Notes: generated by a model from the letters alone, not told the origin. DNA of 64,000 nt from Lentzea alba (GCF_011067745.1 NZ_JAAMPJ010000012.1:124001-188000), one strand, 5' to 3'. Positions 8,554 to 18,748 are shown, counted from the first letter of the stretch. Made by a program: numbers and translations.

Positions 8554-11500
8554 GTGCAAGAGTCCATCGCGGTCGTCGGGTTCGCCTGCCGCTTTCCCGG
8601 TGCGCCGGACGCCGACGCGTTCTGGCGCAACCTCGTCGACGGCAAGGAAACGCTCACCCGGTTCACCGACCACGAGCTCGCGCGCCGCGATGTTCCCGCC
8701 GGCCTGCGCCGCAATCCGTCCTACGTGCCGGTCGGGGGTCTGCTGGACGACCACGACCGGTTCGACCCGGCGCCGTTCGGCCTGTCGTCGGTGGAGGCGG
8801 AGCTCCTCGATCCGCAGCAGCGGGTTTTCCTGGAGTGCGCGTGGCACGCGTTGGAACACGCCGGGCGCATCGGCTCCGAGGACGTCACCGGCGTGTTCGC
8901 GGGCGCGGCGCTGTCGGCGTACCTGATGACCAACCTCGGGCATCGCTTCGACCCGCTCGGCGGTGCGGACCCGGCGGGCAACCTCGGTCTGCACACCGCC
9001 AACGTCGCGGACTACCTGCCACTGCGCACCGCACACCGGCTCGGGCTCACCGGTCCTGCGGTGGCGGTGGGCGCCACGTGCGCGACGTCGCTGGTCGCGG
9101 TGCACGTCGCGGCGCAGGCATTGCTCGCGGGGGAGTGCGACACGGCTCTGGCGGGCGGGACCTCGCTGCGGGTGCCGCAAGGGCTCGGCTACCTGCACGT
9201 GCCGGACGGGCCGTTCTCGTCGGACGGGCACACGCGGCCCTACTCGGCGGACGCCCGTGGCACCGTGTTCACCCAGGGCGCGGGTGTTGTCGTGCTCAGG
9301 AGGCTTTCCGACGCGCTCGCCGACGGCGATCACGTGCACGCGGTCGTGCTCGGGTCGGCGGTGGGCAGCGACGGCGCCGACCGGGCGGGCTTCACCGCTC
9401 CCTCGCCGGAAGGCCAGGCGCGCACCATCGCCGAGGCGCTCGCCGTCGCCGGTGTCGATCCGGGATCCGTGTCCTATGTGGAGGGACACGGCACCGGAAC
9501 CGTGCTCGGTGACCCGATCGAGGTGCGGGCGTTGCGCCGGGTGTTCGGCGATGCCGACCGGCCGTGGTGCGGACTGGGGTCGGTCAAGGGCAACATCGGG
9601 CACGCCGACTCGGCCGCGGGCATCGCGGGCCTGATCAAGGTCGTGCAGTCGTTGCGGCACCGCGTGCTGCCGGCGTCGTTGCATTCGAGTCCGGCGAACC
9701 CCGAGCTGGGACTGGAAGGCTCCGCGTTCCGGCTCGTCGAGCGCAGCGAACGCTGGGACGCGGGCCTGCGTCGTGCGGGCGTGAGCTCGTTCGGCATGGG
9801 AGGCGCCAACTGTCACGTGGTCCTGGAGGAGGCGCCCTCCGCGCCCGCGATCGATCCGGACGAGCGCGCGCAGCTGGTCGTGGTCTCCGCGGCGACCGCC
9901 CGTGCGTGCCGGGACACGGCGTCGTCGCTGGCATCGTCGGCGCCGCTCGAGGACATGGCGTACACGCTGGCGACCGGTCGCCGGGAGATGACACACCGGA
10001 TCGCGGTGGCCGTCGAATCCAAGGCTGATCCGGCCGAGGCGTTGCGGCGGGCGACGGTGACCGAGGCCGCCGGCACGCCGCCGCGGATCGTGTTCGCGTT
10101 CCCCGGCGGTGGAGCGCAGTTCGCCGGCATGGCGTCGTCGCTCTACCACGACGAACCCGAGTTCGCGGGCGTCGTGGACGACATCGCCGAGTTCCTGTTG
10201 CCGTTGATCGGCAGTGATGTGCGCACCGTGCTGCTCGACCCGGCCGCGACGGCGGACGCGCGCAGCCCGCGCATCGGCTTGCCCGCGTTGTTCACCGCTT
10301 CGGTTGCCACGACGGAACTTCTCGCCACCTGGGGTGTGCGGCCGGACGTCGTGCTCGGCCACAGCGTCGGTGAGTACGCGGCGGCGGTGGCGGCCGGAGC
10401 GTTGTCGTGGCAGGACGCCGCACGGCTGGTCGCGGCCCGGTCGAAGCTCATGGAGACGTTGCCACGCGGGGCGATGCTGTCGGTGCCGCTCGGCGAGGAC
10501 GACGTGCGCGCTCTGCTGGCCGAGTACCCCGACCTCGACGTCGCGGCGATCAACGCGGCCGACTCCTGCGCTTTGTCCGGACCGGTCTCCGTGATCACGG
10601 AACTACGCGAAACCCTTGCTGCGCAGGGCGTGCAGGCGCACGTCGTCGGCGTCGACGTCGCCGCGCACTCCCGCCTGGTGGAGCCGGCGATGCCACTGCT
10701 GAGCGAGGTGGCGCGGGGCCTGGTCACCCACCCCACCACCGTCGATCTCGTCACGACGGTCACCGGTCAGGTCGCGAGCGAGGCCGACCTCGCGGACCCG
10801 GAGCGCTGGGTTCGTCACCTCCGCGCGACCGTGCGGTTCGCGGACGCACTGGACACGGCACTGGGCCACGAGGACGCCGTGCTGGTGCAGTGCGGTCCCG
10901 GCGGGATGATCGCCTCACTGGCCGCGCGTCGCCAGTCCGTGCGGGCGGCGGTGACCACCTGCGCCCGCGCTGACGAGAACGTCGACGGCCGGGCGGCGAT
11001 GCTGGAATCCGTCGGCACGCTGTGGGCGCACGGTGTGCCGGTCGACCTGGCGGCCACTCATACCGGACGCAGGGCCCGCGTGCCGCTGCCGGGCTACGCG
11101 TTCGAACGCGAGCGCTACTGGGTCGAGCCCCGCACGACCCGATCGGTGCTCGTCGGGCCTGAAACCGTCGAACCGGACACGATCGAGCCTCTGCAGCTGC
11201 CGTCGTGGCGCAGGCTCACGCCGTTGGTGGCCAACCCCGGTCGGCGCTGGGCCGTGGTGGGCGACGGTCCGTGGGCAGAGGCGTTGCGTGACCTGGTGGG
11301 CGAGGTCGACGAAGCCGAAGCGGTGATCGCTGTCCATCACGGGACCTCACTGCACGAAGCGGTGCTGGGCTACGGCCGGTTCGGCGACAAACCGCTGGTG
11401 CAGCTCACCGTGCGCGGCGAACGGGTCCTGGGCGACGAGGTGGTGGACCCGGTCGCGACCGGTGTCCGCGGCCTGCCGAGGGTGCTCGCCCAGGAGATCC

Positions 11501-14500
11501 CCGGCCTGAGATGGCGCACGCTCGACGTGGCCGCGGATCAGCCTGATGCCGCGGCACTGGCGGCAGTGCTGGCGGAGACCGCCGACCTGGTGGACAACGA
11601 CGGCAACAACGCGTGGGAAATGGCTCTGCGCAACGGCGAACGGTGGGTGCGCCACTGGGAACCGTGGCAGCCCGCACCCGTGCCGGACCTGCCGGACGAC
11701 GCCGTCGTGGTGATCACCGGCGGCACCGGCGGAGTCGGCCGCGCGGTCGCCGAGGAACTGCGGGGACGCGCCCACGTGGTGCTGGCTTCTCGCAGCGGAA
11801 CCCCGTCGGTGGACGTCACGGATGCCGAGCAATTGCGTGACCTGCTGGCCGACGTCACCGCGCGGCACGGCCGGATCGACGTCGTGATCCACGCTCCCGT
11901 CCTCGTCGAGCTCGCCGCGTTGTCCGAAATGGACGAACGCGTGGCGAGGGACACGCTCGCTCCCAAGGAGAGCGGCGCCGTCAACCTCCGCGCGGCGATC
12001 GAGTCGCTCGCCGAGGACGTTCGTCCGCGAGCCGTGGTGCTGATGTCCTCGGCCGCGGGCACGATCGGCGGCTTCGGCCTCGGCGCGTACGTCGCCGCGA
12101 GCCGCTTCCTCGACGGGTTCGCCACCGGTGACCCGGCCTGGGTGGCCGTGGACTGGGACCGCTGGCGCTTCGGCACCGCACTCGAACGGGAAGCCGCGGC
12201 GGAGATCACCATGCGGCACGCGCTGGACGCCCCGGACGCGGTCCGGGCGCTGTTGAGGGTGTGCGCGCTGGCGTTGGCAGGAGTCGCTCCGCGGCAGATC
12301 GCGGTGTCCCCGGCCGAACTCAACACCCGGTCGCTGGCGATCGCACAACGCGAGATCCGGGGCGCATCGGGTGGCGCCGGCCTGTCCACCCCGGCGGAAC
12401 GGCTGGTCGCCGAGGTCCTCGGGGAGGCGCTCGGACGTCCGGTCACGAGCAGGGACGACGACTTCTTCGCGCTGGGCGGGCATTCGCTGCTCGCCACACG
12501 GGTGCTGGCCAGCCTGCGCGACCACCACGGCGTCGAGCTGCGGTTGCGCGACCTGCTGACGCGGCCGACGGTCGCGGGTCTCGCGGAACTGATCGGTACG
12601 GCGGAGGCGAGCGCCGAGCGTGTCGCACCTGCGACAACCGAATCGAGGCCGTCCTCCGAGCCGTTCCCGCTGACCCGCGTCCAGCACGCTTACTGGCTCG
12701 GCAGGTCCTCGGCGTTCGCGCTCGGCGAGGTGGGATGCCACTTCTACCTCGAACACGACTGCGCCGAACTGGACGTGCAGCGGTACCAAACCGCGTGGAA
12801 CAAGCTGATCGCCCGCCACGAGATGCTGCGCAGCGTCATCACCGCCGACGGCCGGAACCTCGTGCTGCCGGAGGTGCCGACCTACGTGGTGCCGGTGCAC
12901 GAACCGCGCAACGAGGCGGAGTTCGAGGCGTTGCGCGACCGGCTGTCGCACCGCGTCGCCGATCCCGGACGCTGGCCGTTGATCGAAGTCCACGCCGTCC
13001 GGTTGCCGCAGGGAGGCCACCGCGTGCTCGTCTCCGTGGACGTGCTCGTCTGCGACTCGGCCAGCTACCTGATCCTCGACCGCGAACTCCGTGCGCTGTA
13101 CGAGAACCCGGAGGCCGAGCTGCCTGCGATCGGCACGACGTTCGCCGAATGCGTCCAGGGCCTGCACGCCGAACGCGATGACCGCGCCGCCGGCTACTGG
13201 TCCCGTCGCCTGGACGACCTGCCTCCCGCGCCGGCTCTGCCAGTGCGTGCCGCGGACGGGCCGCCCCGGTTCGGACGTCGCGCCGCGCGACTGGCCGCAC
13301 CTTTGTGGGACACCGTGCGGGCCACGGCGGCGAAACTCGGTGTCACACCGACGGCCGTGCTGCTGACCGCGTACTCCGACGTGCTCGCACACTGGTCGCA
13401 AACCGACCACTTCAGTCTCACGCTGACCGTGTTCGATCGGCCCGAGGTGCACCCCGACGTCACCAAGGTCGTCGGAGAGTTCTCGTCGTTGCTGCTCTTC
13501 GAGAGCGACCGGCGTGGGCTCGCGACCTTCGCCGACCGCGTGCGGGCAGCCCAGGAGCGGTTGTTCGACGATCTCGACCACCGGGCGTTCTCCGGCCTGG
13601 AGGTGCTCGCCGAGCAGGCCAGGCGGACCGGGCAGCAGCGCAACGTGCCGGTCGTGTTCACCGGCATGCTCGGGCTCGACCGTCTCGGTGGCGAGCCGCA
13701 CGACCACGAATGGCTGGGGCCCGTGGGGTTCGGCGTCAGCCAGACGCCCCAGGTGTGGCTCGACCACCAGGCCTACGAGCACCGGGGCGATCTGGTGCTG
13801 CAGTGGGACGTCGCCGAGACGTCGCTCGACGCGGAGCAGGCCGACGCGGCCTTCGCGGCGTACGTGGCGTGGCTGACCGAACTGGCCGGCACGCCGGAGA
13901 CGTGGAGTGATGTCAGCGCGGGACCGGTGCTGGAGAAGCCGGAAGGCTTGCTCGACGAGCTCCGCGGCATCTGGGCCGAACTGCTCGGCCTCGACCCGGA
14001 CGCCGTGCCCGCCGACGTGTCGTTCCTCGGCCTCGGCGGTGACTCGCTGCTGGTGGTCCGCATGGCTTCGGTCATCCGGCAGCGGCTCGACGTAGTGCTG
14101 GCGCTCACCGACATCCGCGCGGAGCTGACGCTGGCCGAACTGGTGGAGCTGGTGACGTCGCGGGGAGGCCAGGGAGCCCGGCGCCGCGCCCTCGACATCA
14201 CGGTGAACAGGCGGCTCGACCCCGCCGCGCCGTTCGGTCTGCTGCCGCTGCAACAGGCCTACTTCGTGGGCCAGCAAGGGGAGTGGGAGCTCTCCTACTC
14301 GTCCGCGCACGTCTGCACCGACGTGGCACTGTCCGATGTGGACGCCGAACGGGCTCCCGCGGCACTGGCCGACGCGCTGCGCCGGGTCATCGCGCATCAG
14401 CCCGCTTTGCGGCTGCGGGTGTCGCCCGACGGCACGCAACGCGTCCTGAGCGCCGATGATCCGAGTACATCGGTGGTCCCGCAGGTGCTGGACCTGCGGG

Positions 14501-16671
14501 AGGCCACGGCCGAGGTCACTGCGGCCGAGGTGGCCCGCGTCCGGCACGAGATGAGCACGTCGGGCCCGGACCCGGTGACCGGTCCTCCGGTCGAGATGAG
14601 GCTCACCCTGCTGCCCGGTGGCGCGGCGCGGCTGCACACGGCCTTCAGCCTGCTGGCCGTCGACGGGTGGTCCGCGGGCGTGTTCGACCGGGAACTGCTC
14701 ACCTACCTCGCCGAACCCAACGCCGTCCTGCCGCCGTTGATGATCGATTTCGGCGACTACGTGACGTCGTTGCACAACGCACGTGCGGGGGAGTCGTGGC
14801 AGGCCGACCAGCGGTGGTGGACCGACCGGCTCGCCCAGCTGCCGCAGGCTCCGGCGCTGCCGATGCGGGCCGAGCCGGACGCGGTCGACGTGTCCTCGAT
14901 GGCTGCGCGAGAAACGCGCCTGTCCGAGGGTGACTGGGAGTCGTTGCGGGAACGCTGTGCGGCCCACGAGGTCACGCCCACCGCCGCTGTGCTGACGGTG
15001 TACGCGATCGTGCTCGCCCGCCTCGCCGGCGAGCGCAGGTTCCTGCTGAACAGCTTGCAGGCCAACAGGTTGCCGCTGCACCCGGACGTGGACCGGATGA
15101 TGGGCGCGTTCTCCTCGACGGCGTTGCTGTCGATCGACCTGCCGGCGTCGGGCCGTTTCGCGGACCTCGCCGCGGCGGTGCGGGCCGAGATGGCCGACTC
15201 GCTGGCGCACAACCTGGTGAGCGGGGTGGAGGTGTCCCGGGAGCTGGCTCGCCTGCGTGGCAGCCGGCGGCCGGTGGCTCCCGTGGTCTTCCAGAGCACG
15301 CTCGGCCTGGACGCGGCGCTCGGCGGGGAACGCCCGTTCTTCGCCGGTCCGCTCGGGCAGGTCGACATCTCCGACTACGTGCAGCACATCCGCACACCGC
15401 AGGTGCACCTGGAGTTGAGGGTGTTCGAGCTGCGCGGCGAACTGGTGCTCAACGTCGCCGTGGTCGAGGAACTGTTCGGCGCGGACGTCGTCGACCGGTT
15501 GTTCACCGAAGTCGTGGGCATGGTGCGCGAACTGGCGGCGGGTCTGGGCTGGCAGGACGTGATCGAGCTGCCGACCCGCGAGACCGTTGTCGCCACGGCA
15601 CCGCGCTCGGTGCTGCCGGTCGACTCCGGTCCCGCCCGTGACGATCTCGAACGGCGGATCACGACGCTCTGGGCGGACCTGCTCGGACTGTCCCACGTGG
15701 ATCGATCTGCCGACTTCTTCGCGCTGGGCGGCGATTCGCTGCTCGCGGTGCGGATGCTGGGCCGACTCTCCCGTGAGCACGGGCTGAGTGCCCCGCCGCG
15801 GACGTTCCTGGCCGCACCGACTCCGGCCGGGCTCGCCGAGGCCCTGCGCGAGCGGGACATCGCGGTGCCGCTGCGGGACGGCGATGGACCGCCGCTCTTC
15901 CTGCTGCACCCGTCCGGCGGTGACGTGCTGTGCTATGCGGACCTCGCCAGGAAGCTGCAGGTGCCGAACCCCGTGATCGGCCTGGCCGACCCCGGTCTCG
16001 CCGGGCGCGCCGGACCCGAGTCGATCGCCGAGATGGTGCGCCGGTACCGGGACGTCGTGCGGGCGTGGCAACCCGAAGGCCCCTACTACCTCGGCGGGTG
16101 GTCGATGGGCGGCACGGTCGGGCACGAGCTCGCGCGGGCGTTGCGGGAGGACGGGGCCGAGGTCGGGCTGCTGGTGATGATCGACTCCAACAGCCCGGAG
16201 CGGATCGTCGCGCTGGAGGGTCTGGACGAGGAGCGCACCGAGGACGAGATGAGGCTGCGGTACCTGCGGTCGCTGGAGGCCTTCCTCGAGCTCGACTGCG
16301 GCACCGGACGCGGTGCGGACGAACTGGAAGCGCTTCTCGCCGACCGTGGCGTGACGACGACACCCGTCCGTCTTGAGGTGTTCGGGCGGCACCTGAACGC
16401 GTTGGGCGTGCATGAAGCAGCCGCGTTGGACGATGAGGTGCCCGTGTTGCTGTTGCGCGCCGGTCGGCCGTCACCGCGAAATGCTCGTATCGGCATGGGC
16501 GTGGACGACTCGTTCGACGACCCCGGCCTCGGGTGGGCGGAGCACGTCCACGGCGACTTCCGCGTGGTGGAGGTCGACGCTCACCACTACTCGGTCCTCG
16601 CCGATCCCGCGATCAAGCACGTGGCGGACGAGATCGCCGCCGCGCTGCGCCGGACCGGAGGTGCGGCCTGA
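8554..16671 (+). CDS. Hybrid PKS-NRPS, HMWP1-like: KS-AT-KR-ACP-Cy-PCP-Cy*-PCP-TE
   Basis: This 2705-residue protein starts 30 bp after the methyltransferase gene. The KS (about 1-425) has Cys176 in GATCATSL and the two His motifs EGHGTGT and KGNIGHA. The AT has GHSVGEY (Ser604) and an AAHS-type specificity motif, compatible with malonyl-CoA. The KR has GGTGGVGRA and Tyr1179, with Ser in place of the usual Asn downstream. The ACP is GGHSLL. Cy3 carries an intact DVLVCDSAS (1496-1504) and is followed by a PCP (GLGGDSLL). A further Cy-like domain (about 1890-2330) reads SLLAVDGWS at 2032-2040, so its first Asp is Ser. A second PCP (GGDSLLAV) and a type I thioesterase with GWSMGG (Ser2517) end the chain. 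Yersiniabactin HMWP1 has only one Cy-PCP pair and two inserted methyltransferases, so the module count differs. Chain release is by the TE. Confidence 0.92.
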   Translation: MQESIAVVGFACRFPGAPDADAFWRNLVDGKETLTRFTDHELARRDVPAGLRRNPSYVPVGGLLDDHDRFDPAPFGLSSVEAELLDPQQRVFLECAWHALEHAGRIGSEDVTGVFAGAALSAYLMTNLGHRFDPLGGADPAGNLGLHTANVADYLPLRTAHRLGLTGPAVAVGATCATSLVAVHVAAQALLAGECDTALAGGTSLRVPQGLGYLHVPDGPFSSDGHTRPYSADARGTVFTQGAGVVVLRRLSDALADGDHVHAVVLGSAVGSDGADRAGFTAPSPEGQARTIAEALAVAGVDPGSVSYVEGHGTGTVLGDPIEVRALRRVFGDADRPWCGLGSVKGNIGHADSAAGIAGLIKVVQSLRHRVLPASLHSSPANPELGLEGSAFRLVERSERWDAGLRRAGVSSFGMGGANCHVVLEEAPSAPAIDPDERAQLVVVSAATARACRDTASSLASSAPLEDMAYTLATGRREMTHRIAVAVESKADPAEALRRATVTEAAGTPPRIVFAFPGGGAQFAGMASSLYHDEPEFAGVVDDIAEFLLPLIGSDVRTVLLDPAATADARSPRIGLPALFTASVATTELLATWGVRPDVVLGHSVGEYAAAVAAGALSWQDAARLVAARSKLMETLPRGAMLSVPLGEDDVRALLAEYPDLDVAAINAADSCALSGPVSVITELRETLAAQGVQAHVVGVDVAAHSRLVEPAMPLLSEVARGLVTHPTTVDLVTTVTGQVASEADLADPERWVRHLRATVRFADALDTALGHEDAVLVQCGPGGMIASLAARRQSVRAAVTTCARADENVDGRAAMLESVGTLWAHGVPVDLAATHTGRRARVPLPGYAFERERYWVEPRTTRSVLVGPETVEPDTIEPLQLPSWRRLTPLVANPGRRWAVVGDGPWAEALRDLVGEVDEAEAVIAVHHGTSLHEAVLGYGRFGDKPLVQLTVRGERVLGDEVVDPVATGVRGLPRVLAQEIPGLRWRTLDVAADQPDAAALAAVLAETADLVDNDGNNAWEMALRNGERWVRHWEPWQPAPVPDLPDDAVVVITGGTGGVGRAVAEELRGRAHVVLASRSGTPSVDVTDAEQLRDLLADVTARHGRIDVVIHAPVLVELAALSEMDERVARDTLAPKESGAVNLRAAIESLAEDVRPRAVVLMSSAAGTIGGFGLGAYVAASRFLDGFATGDPAWVAVDWDRWRFGTALEREAAAEITMRHALDAPDAVRALLRVCALALAGVAPRQIAVSPAELNTRSLAIAQREIRGASGGAGLSTPAERLVAEVLGEALGRPVTSRDDDFFALGGHSLLATRVLASLRDHHGVELRLRDLLTRPTVAGLAELIGTAEASAERVAPATTESRPSSEPFPLTRVQHAYWLGRSSAFALGEVGCHFYLEHDCAELDVQRYQTAWNKLIARHEMLRSVITADGRNLVLPEVPTYVVPVHEPRNEAEFEALRDRLSHRVADPGRWPLIEVHAVRLPQGGHRVLVSVDVLVCDSASYLILDRELRALYENPEAELPAIGTTFAECVQGLHAERDDRAAGYWSRRLDDLPPAPALPVRAADGPPRFGRRAARLAAPLWDTVRATAAKLGVTPTAVLLTAYSDVLAHWSQTDHFSLTLTVFDRPEVHPDVTKVVGEFSSLLLFESDRRGLATFADRVRAAQERLFDDLDHRAFSGLEVLAEQARRTGQQRNVPVVFTGMLGLDRLGGEPHDHEWLGPVGFGVSQTPQVWLDHQAYEHRGDLVLQWDVAETSLDAEQADAAFAAYVAWLTELAGTPETWSDVSAGPVLEKPEGLLDELRGIWAELLGLDPDAVPADVSFLGLGGDSLLVVRMASVIRQRLDVVLALTDIRAELTLAELVELVTSRGGQGARRRALDITVNRRLDPAAPFGLLPLQQAYFVGQQGEWELSYSSAHVCTDVALSDVDAERAPAALADALRRVIAHQPALRLRVSPDGTQRVLSADDPSTSVVPQVLDLREATAEVTAAEVARVRHEMSTSGPDPVTGPPVEMRLTLLPGGAARLHTAFSLLAVDGWSAGVFDRELLTYLAEPNAVLPPLMIDFGDYVTSLHNARAGESWQADQRWWTDRLAQLPQAPALPMRAEPDAVDVSSMAARETRLSEGDWESLRERCAAHEVTPTAAVLTVYAIVLARLAGERRFLLNSLQANRLPLHPDVDRMMGAFSSTALLSIDLPASGRFADLAAAVRAEMADSLAHNLVSGVEVSRELARLRGSRRPVAPVVFQSTLGLDAALGGERPFFAGPLGQVDISDYVQHIRTPQVHLELRVFELRGELVLNVAVVEELFGADVVDRLFTEVVGMVRELAAGLGWQDVIELPTRETVVATAPRSVLPVDSGPARDDLERRITTLWADLLGLSHVDRSADFFALGGDSLLAVRMLGRLSREHGLSAPPRTFLAAPTPAGLAEALRERDIAVPLRDGDGPPLFLLHPSGGDVLCYADLARKLQVPNPVIGLADPGLAGRAGPESIAEMVRRYRDVVRAWQPEGPYYLGGWSMGGTVGHELARALREDGAEVGLLVMIDSNSPERIVALEGLDEERTEDEMRLRYLRSLEAFLELDCGTGRGADELEALLADRGVTTTPVRLEVFGRHLNALGVHEAAALDDEVPVLLLRAGRPSPRNARIGMGVDDSFDDPGLGWAEHVHGDFRVVEVDAHHYSVLADPAIKHVADEIAAALRRTGGAA

Positions 16672-17267
16672 TGTTGCCCAACTGGCTTTACACGCAACAG
16701 TTGTTGACGGTCGAGCTCGCGGCGGCCGTGGCGGATCCGTCCGCCGACCGGGCCGCGCTCCTGGCTCGGCTGCGTGCCTCGCTCGGGGAGCCCGGTCGCC
16801 GAGGCTGGGAACAGCACGGGAGGGCGTTCGCGGCGCTTGGTGCCGCGTCGCCTCCGGTCGCGGTCGAGTTCGTTCGTGAGCTTGTGGCCACCGACCTCGT
16901 CGACGCCGCACTGCGGACGTCTGTGGCGGTGGGTGTTGCGACGCGTCTCGTGCGTGCGTCGTCGGATGAACCGGCGATCGGTGCGGCCGTGATCGAGGTG
17001 CTCACCGCGCAGGCGGCGTTGCTCAGGGTGCTGAGCATGCTCGACCTCTTCCAGATGCAGGGCAAAGAAGTGGACGCGACCGTCCGCGCGAGCTTCCAGA
17101 CGGTCGTGCGTGGCGCGGCCGCCGCACTCGTGCGCGTCGCCGACCTCCTGCCCGACGGCGCGTGCGTCCGCGCGTTGATCACGGATCTCGTGGACGACAG
17201 GGAGTGGTCCGAGCGCGTCGCCCGGACGCTCACCGGTGACTGGACCTCGTTCGAAGGAAGTGCCTGA
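16671..17267 (+). CDS. Unrecognised 198-residue protein in the metallophore operon
   Basis: The ATG shares one base with the stop of the thioesterase-bearing synthetase, and its own stop shares one base with the next gene, so it lies inside a tightly coupled operon and is very likely real. The protein is Ala/Val/Leu-rich and predicted helical, with no signal peptide, no membrane segment and no motif I recognise. It has acidic and basic helices separated by short loops (for example around residues 120-140, which contain LFQMQGKEVD). Coelibactin-type clusters also carry small uncharacterised proteins at this point, but I cannot claim homology. A role as chaperone, tailoring partner or transport accessory is open. 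Confidence 0.7.
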   Translation: MLPNWLYTQQLLTVELAAAVADPSADRAALLARLRASLGEPGRRGWEQHGRAFAALGAASPPVAVEFVRELVATDLVDAALRTSVAVGVATRLVRASSDEPAIGAAVIEVLTAQAALLRVLSMLDLFQMQGKEVDATVRASFQTVVRGAAAALVRVADLLPDGACVRALITDLVDDREWSERVARTLTGDWTSFEGSA

Positions 17268-18748
17268 TGTCCTTGTTCTCCAGGAGAACAGCGCTCGTCG
17301 CGGTGTTCGGTCTCGTGGCCGCAGGTTGTGCCGCGCCCACCGGGGCGGCGCAGGGCCCGCCGGTGGACGGCGGAACCCTGCGCTACGGCGCCGTCGCCGC
17401 GGGCGGTGGCAGCGCGGTGGCCGATCCGCACGGCAGCCTGTTCAACGAGTCCGACTGGGTGCGGATGGCCGCTCTCTACGACGTGCTGACGGTGCCGGGC
17501 CGCAACGGTGAGGCGGAGCCGCGCCTGGCCACCTCGTGGTCGTCGGACGCCACCGCGTCCACGTGGCGGTTCGAGCTGCGCACCGACGCGGTGTTCAGCG
17601 CCGGCCGTCCGGTACGTGCCGCTGATGTGCTGTTCTCGTTGCGGCGCATCGGGGCCAAGGCCGCGCAGAACGGCGGCCGGCTCGGCACGGTGGACATCGC
17701 CGCGTCCACGGCCGAGGGCGACCACACCGTGGTGCTGCGCACCAGCCAACCCGATGCCGAACTGCCCGCCGCGCTGGCGGGCGTGACGTTCGTGGTGCCG
17801 GACGGAACGGAGAACTTCGACCAGCCGGTCGGCTCCGGCCCGTTCCGCTTGTCCACAATGGATTCACAAGCCGCCGTGCTCGTCCGCAACGACCGGTGGT
17901 GGGGACCGCGTCCGCACCTGGACCGGCTGGAGATCCGCGGGTTCGCCGACCCGCAGGCGCTGGCGGGAGCCGTCACCTCCGGTGAGGTCGACGTCGCGGC
18001 GAACGTCAGCCCGGCGGCCGCCAAGACCGCGGAGACGACCGGACGGCTCACGGTGTCCCGCCGCCCGGCCGCGGTGGCGTACCCGTTGCTGATGCGGCTG
18101 GACCGCGCGCCGTTCGACCGGCCGGAGGTCCGTCGCGCGGTGAAGTCCGCGGTCGACCGGCAGGCGCTCGTCGACGCCGTGTTCCTCGGCTACGGCAAGA
18201 CGAGCGGTGACGTGCAAGGCGGTACCGACATTCCGCCGCCGTCTTCTGGTGATGCTGGGTCGACGCTCGCCGCCGTTGGACCGGTGGTGCTGCACACGAC
18301 CACGGCGTATCCGGGCATGGTGAGCGCGGCGACGTTGCTCGCGCAGCAGCTCGGCGCGGCCGGGTTGAAGGTGGAGGTTCGTCAGCACCCGCCGGAGACG
18401 TACTGGACCCAGGCCTACGGGGTCGAACCGCTGGCGATGGGGTACTACACCGACATCCCGTTCCCGGTGTGGGTGCGGCAGACGGCGCTGTCCGGTTCGG
18501 CGTTCAACGAGACTGGCTGGCGTGATCCCGGCTTTGACGCTTCCTTCGCCTCGGCCATGTCCACTGTGGATTCTTCTCGGCGAGCTGCCGCGCTGACCCA
18601 GCTGCGCTCGCGGATGGCGGCCGACGGTGGCTGGCTCGTCTGGGGATACGGCGACGGGCTCGACCTCAGCTCGCCTTCTGTGCACGGGTTGCCGACCGGG
18701 GCGGGTTTCGCCCGCGTGTTCCTGGAAGACGTGTGGGTGCGGCGCTGA
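17267..18748 (+). CDS. OppA/NikA-type solute-binding lipoprotein (SBP family 5)
   Basis: The 493-residue protein begins with a lipoprotein signal; the lipobox is VAAGC with Cys21 as the probable lipid anchor. After it comes the SBP_bac_5 fold, with DGGTLRYG at the N-terminus, LATSWSSDATASTWRFELR (the usual family signature), FSAGRPVRAADVLFSLRR and VGSGPFRL. Family members bind peptides, nickel complexes or opine metallophores outside the membrane and hand them to Dpp/Opp-type permeases. Its place between the synthetase and two permease genes suggests capture of the metal-loaded product, giving a second import route beside the IrtAB-like pair. The ligand is inferred from context only. Confidence 0.88.
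   Translation: MSLFSRRTALVAVFGLVAAGCAAPTGAAQGPPVDGGTLRYGAVAAGGGSAVADPHGSLFNESDWVRMAALYDVLTVPGRNGEAEPRLATSWSSDATASTWRFELRTDAVFSAGRPVRAADVLFSLRRIGAKAAQNGGRLGTVDIAASTAEGDHTVVLRTSQPDAELPAALAGVTFVVPDGTENFDQPVGSGPFRLSTMDSQAAVLVRNDRWWGPRPHLDRLEIRGFADPQALAGAVTSGEVDVAANVSPAAAKTAETTGRLTVSRRPAAVAYPLLMRLDRAPFDRPEVRRAVKSAVDRQALVDAVFLGYGKTSGDVQGGTDIPPPSSGDAGSTLAAVGPVVLHTTTAYPGMVSAATLLAQQLGAAGLKVEVRQHPPETYWTQAYGVEPLAMGYYTDIPFPVWVRQTALSGSAFNETGWRDPGFDASFASAMSTVDSSRRAAALTQLRSRMAADGGWLVWGYGDGLDLSSPSVHGLPTGAGFARVFLEDVWVRR

Noticed and set aside
11347..16413. A 1688-codon open frame on the minus strand opposite the hybrid PKS-NRPS gene
   Set aside because: It has no protein-like motifs, is rich in Arg/His/Gln/Pro, and mirrors the true gene. 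Such frames arise from the high GC bias.
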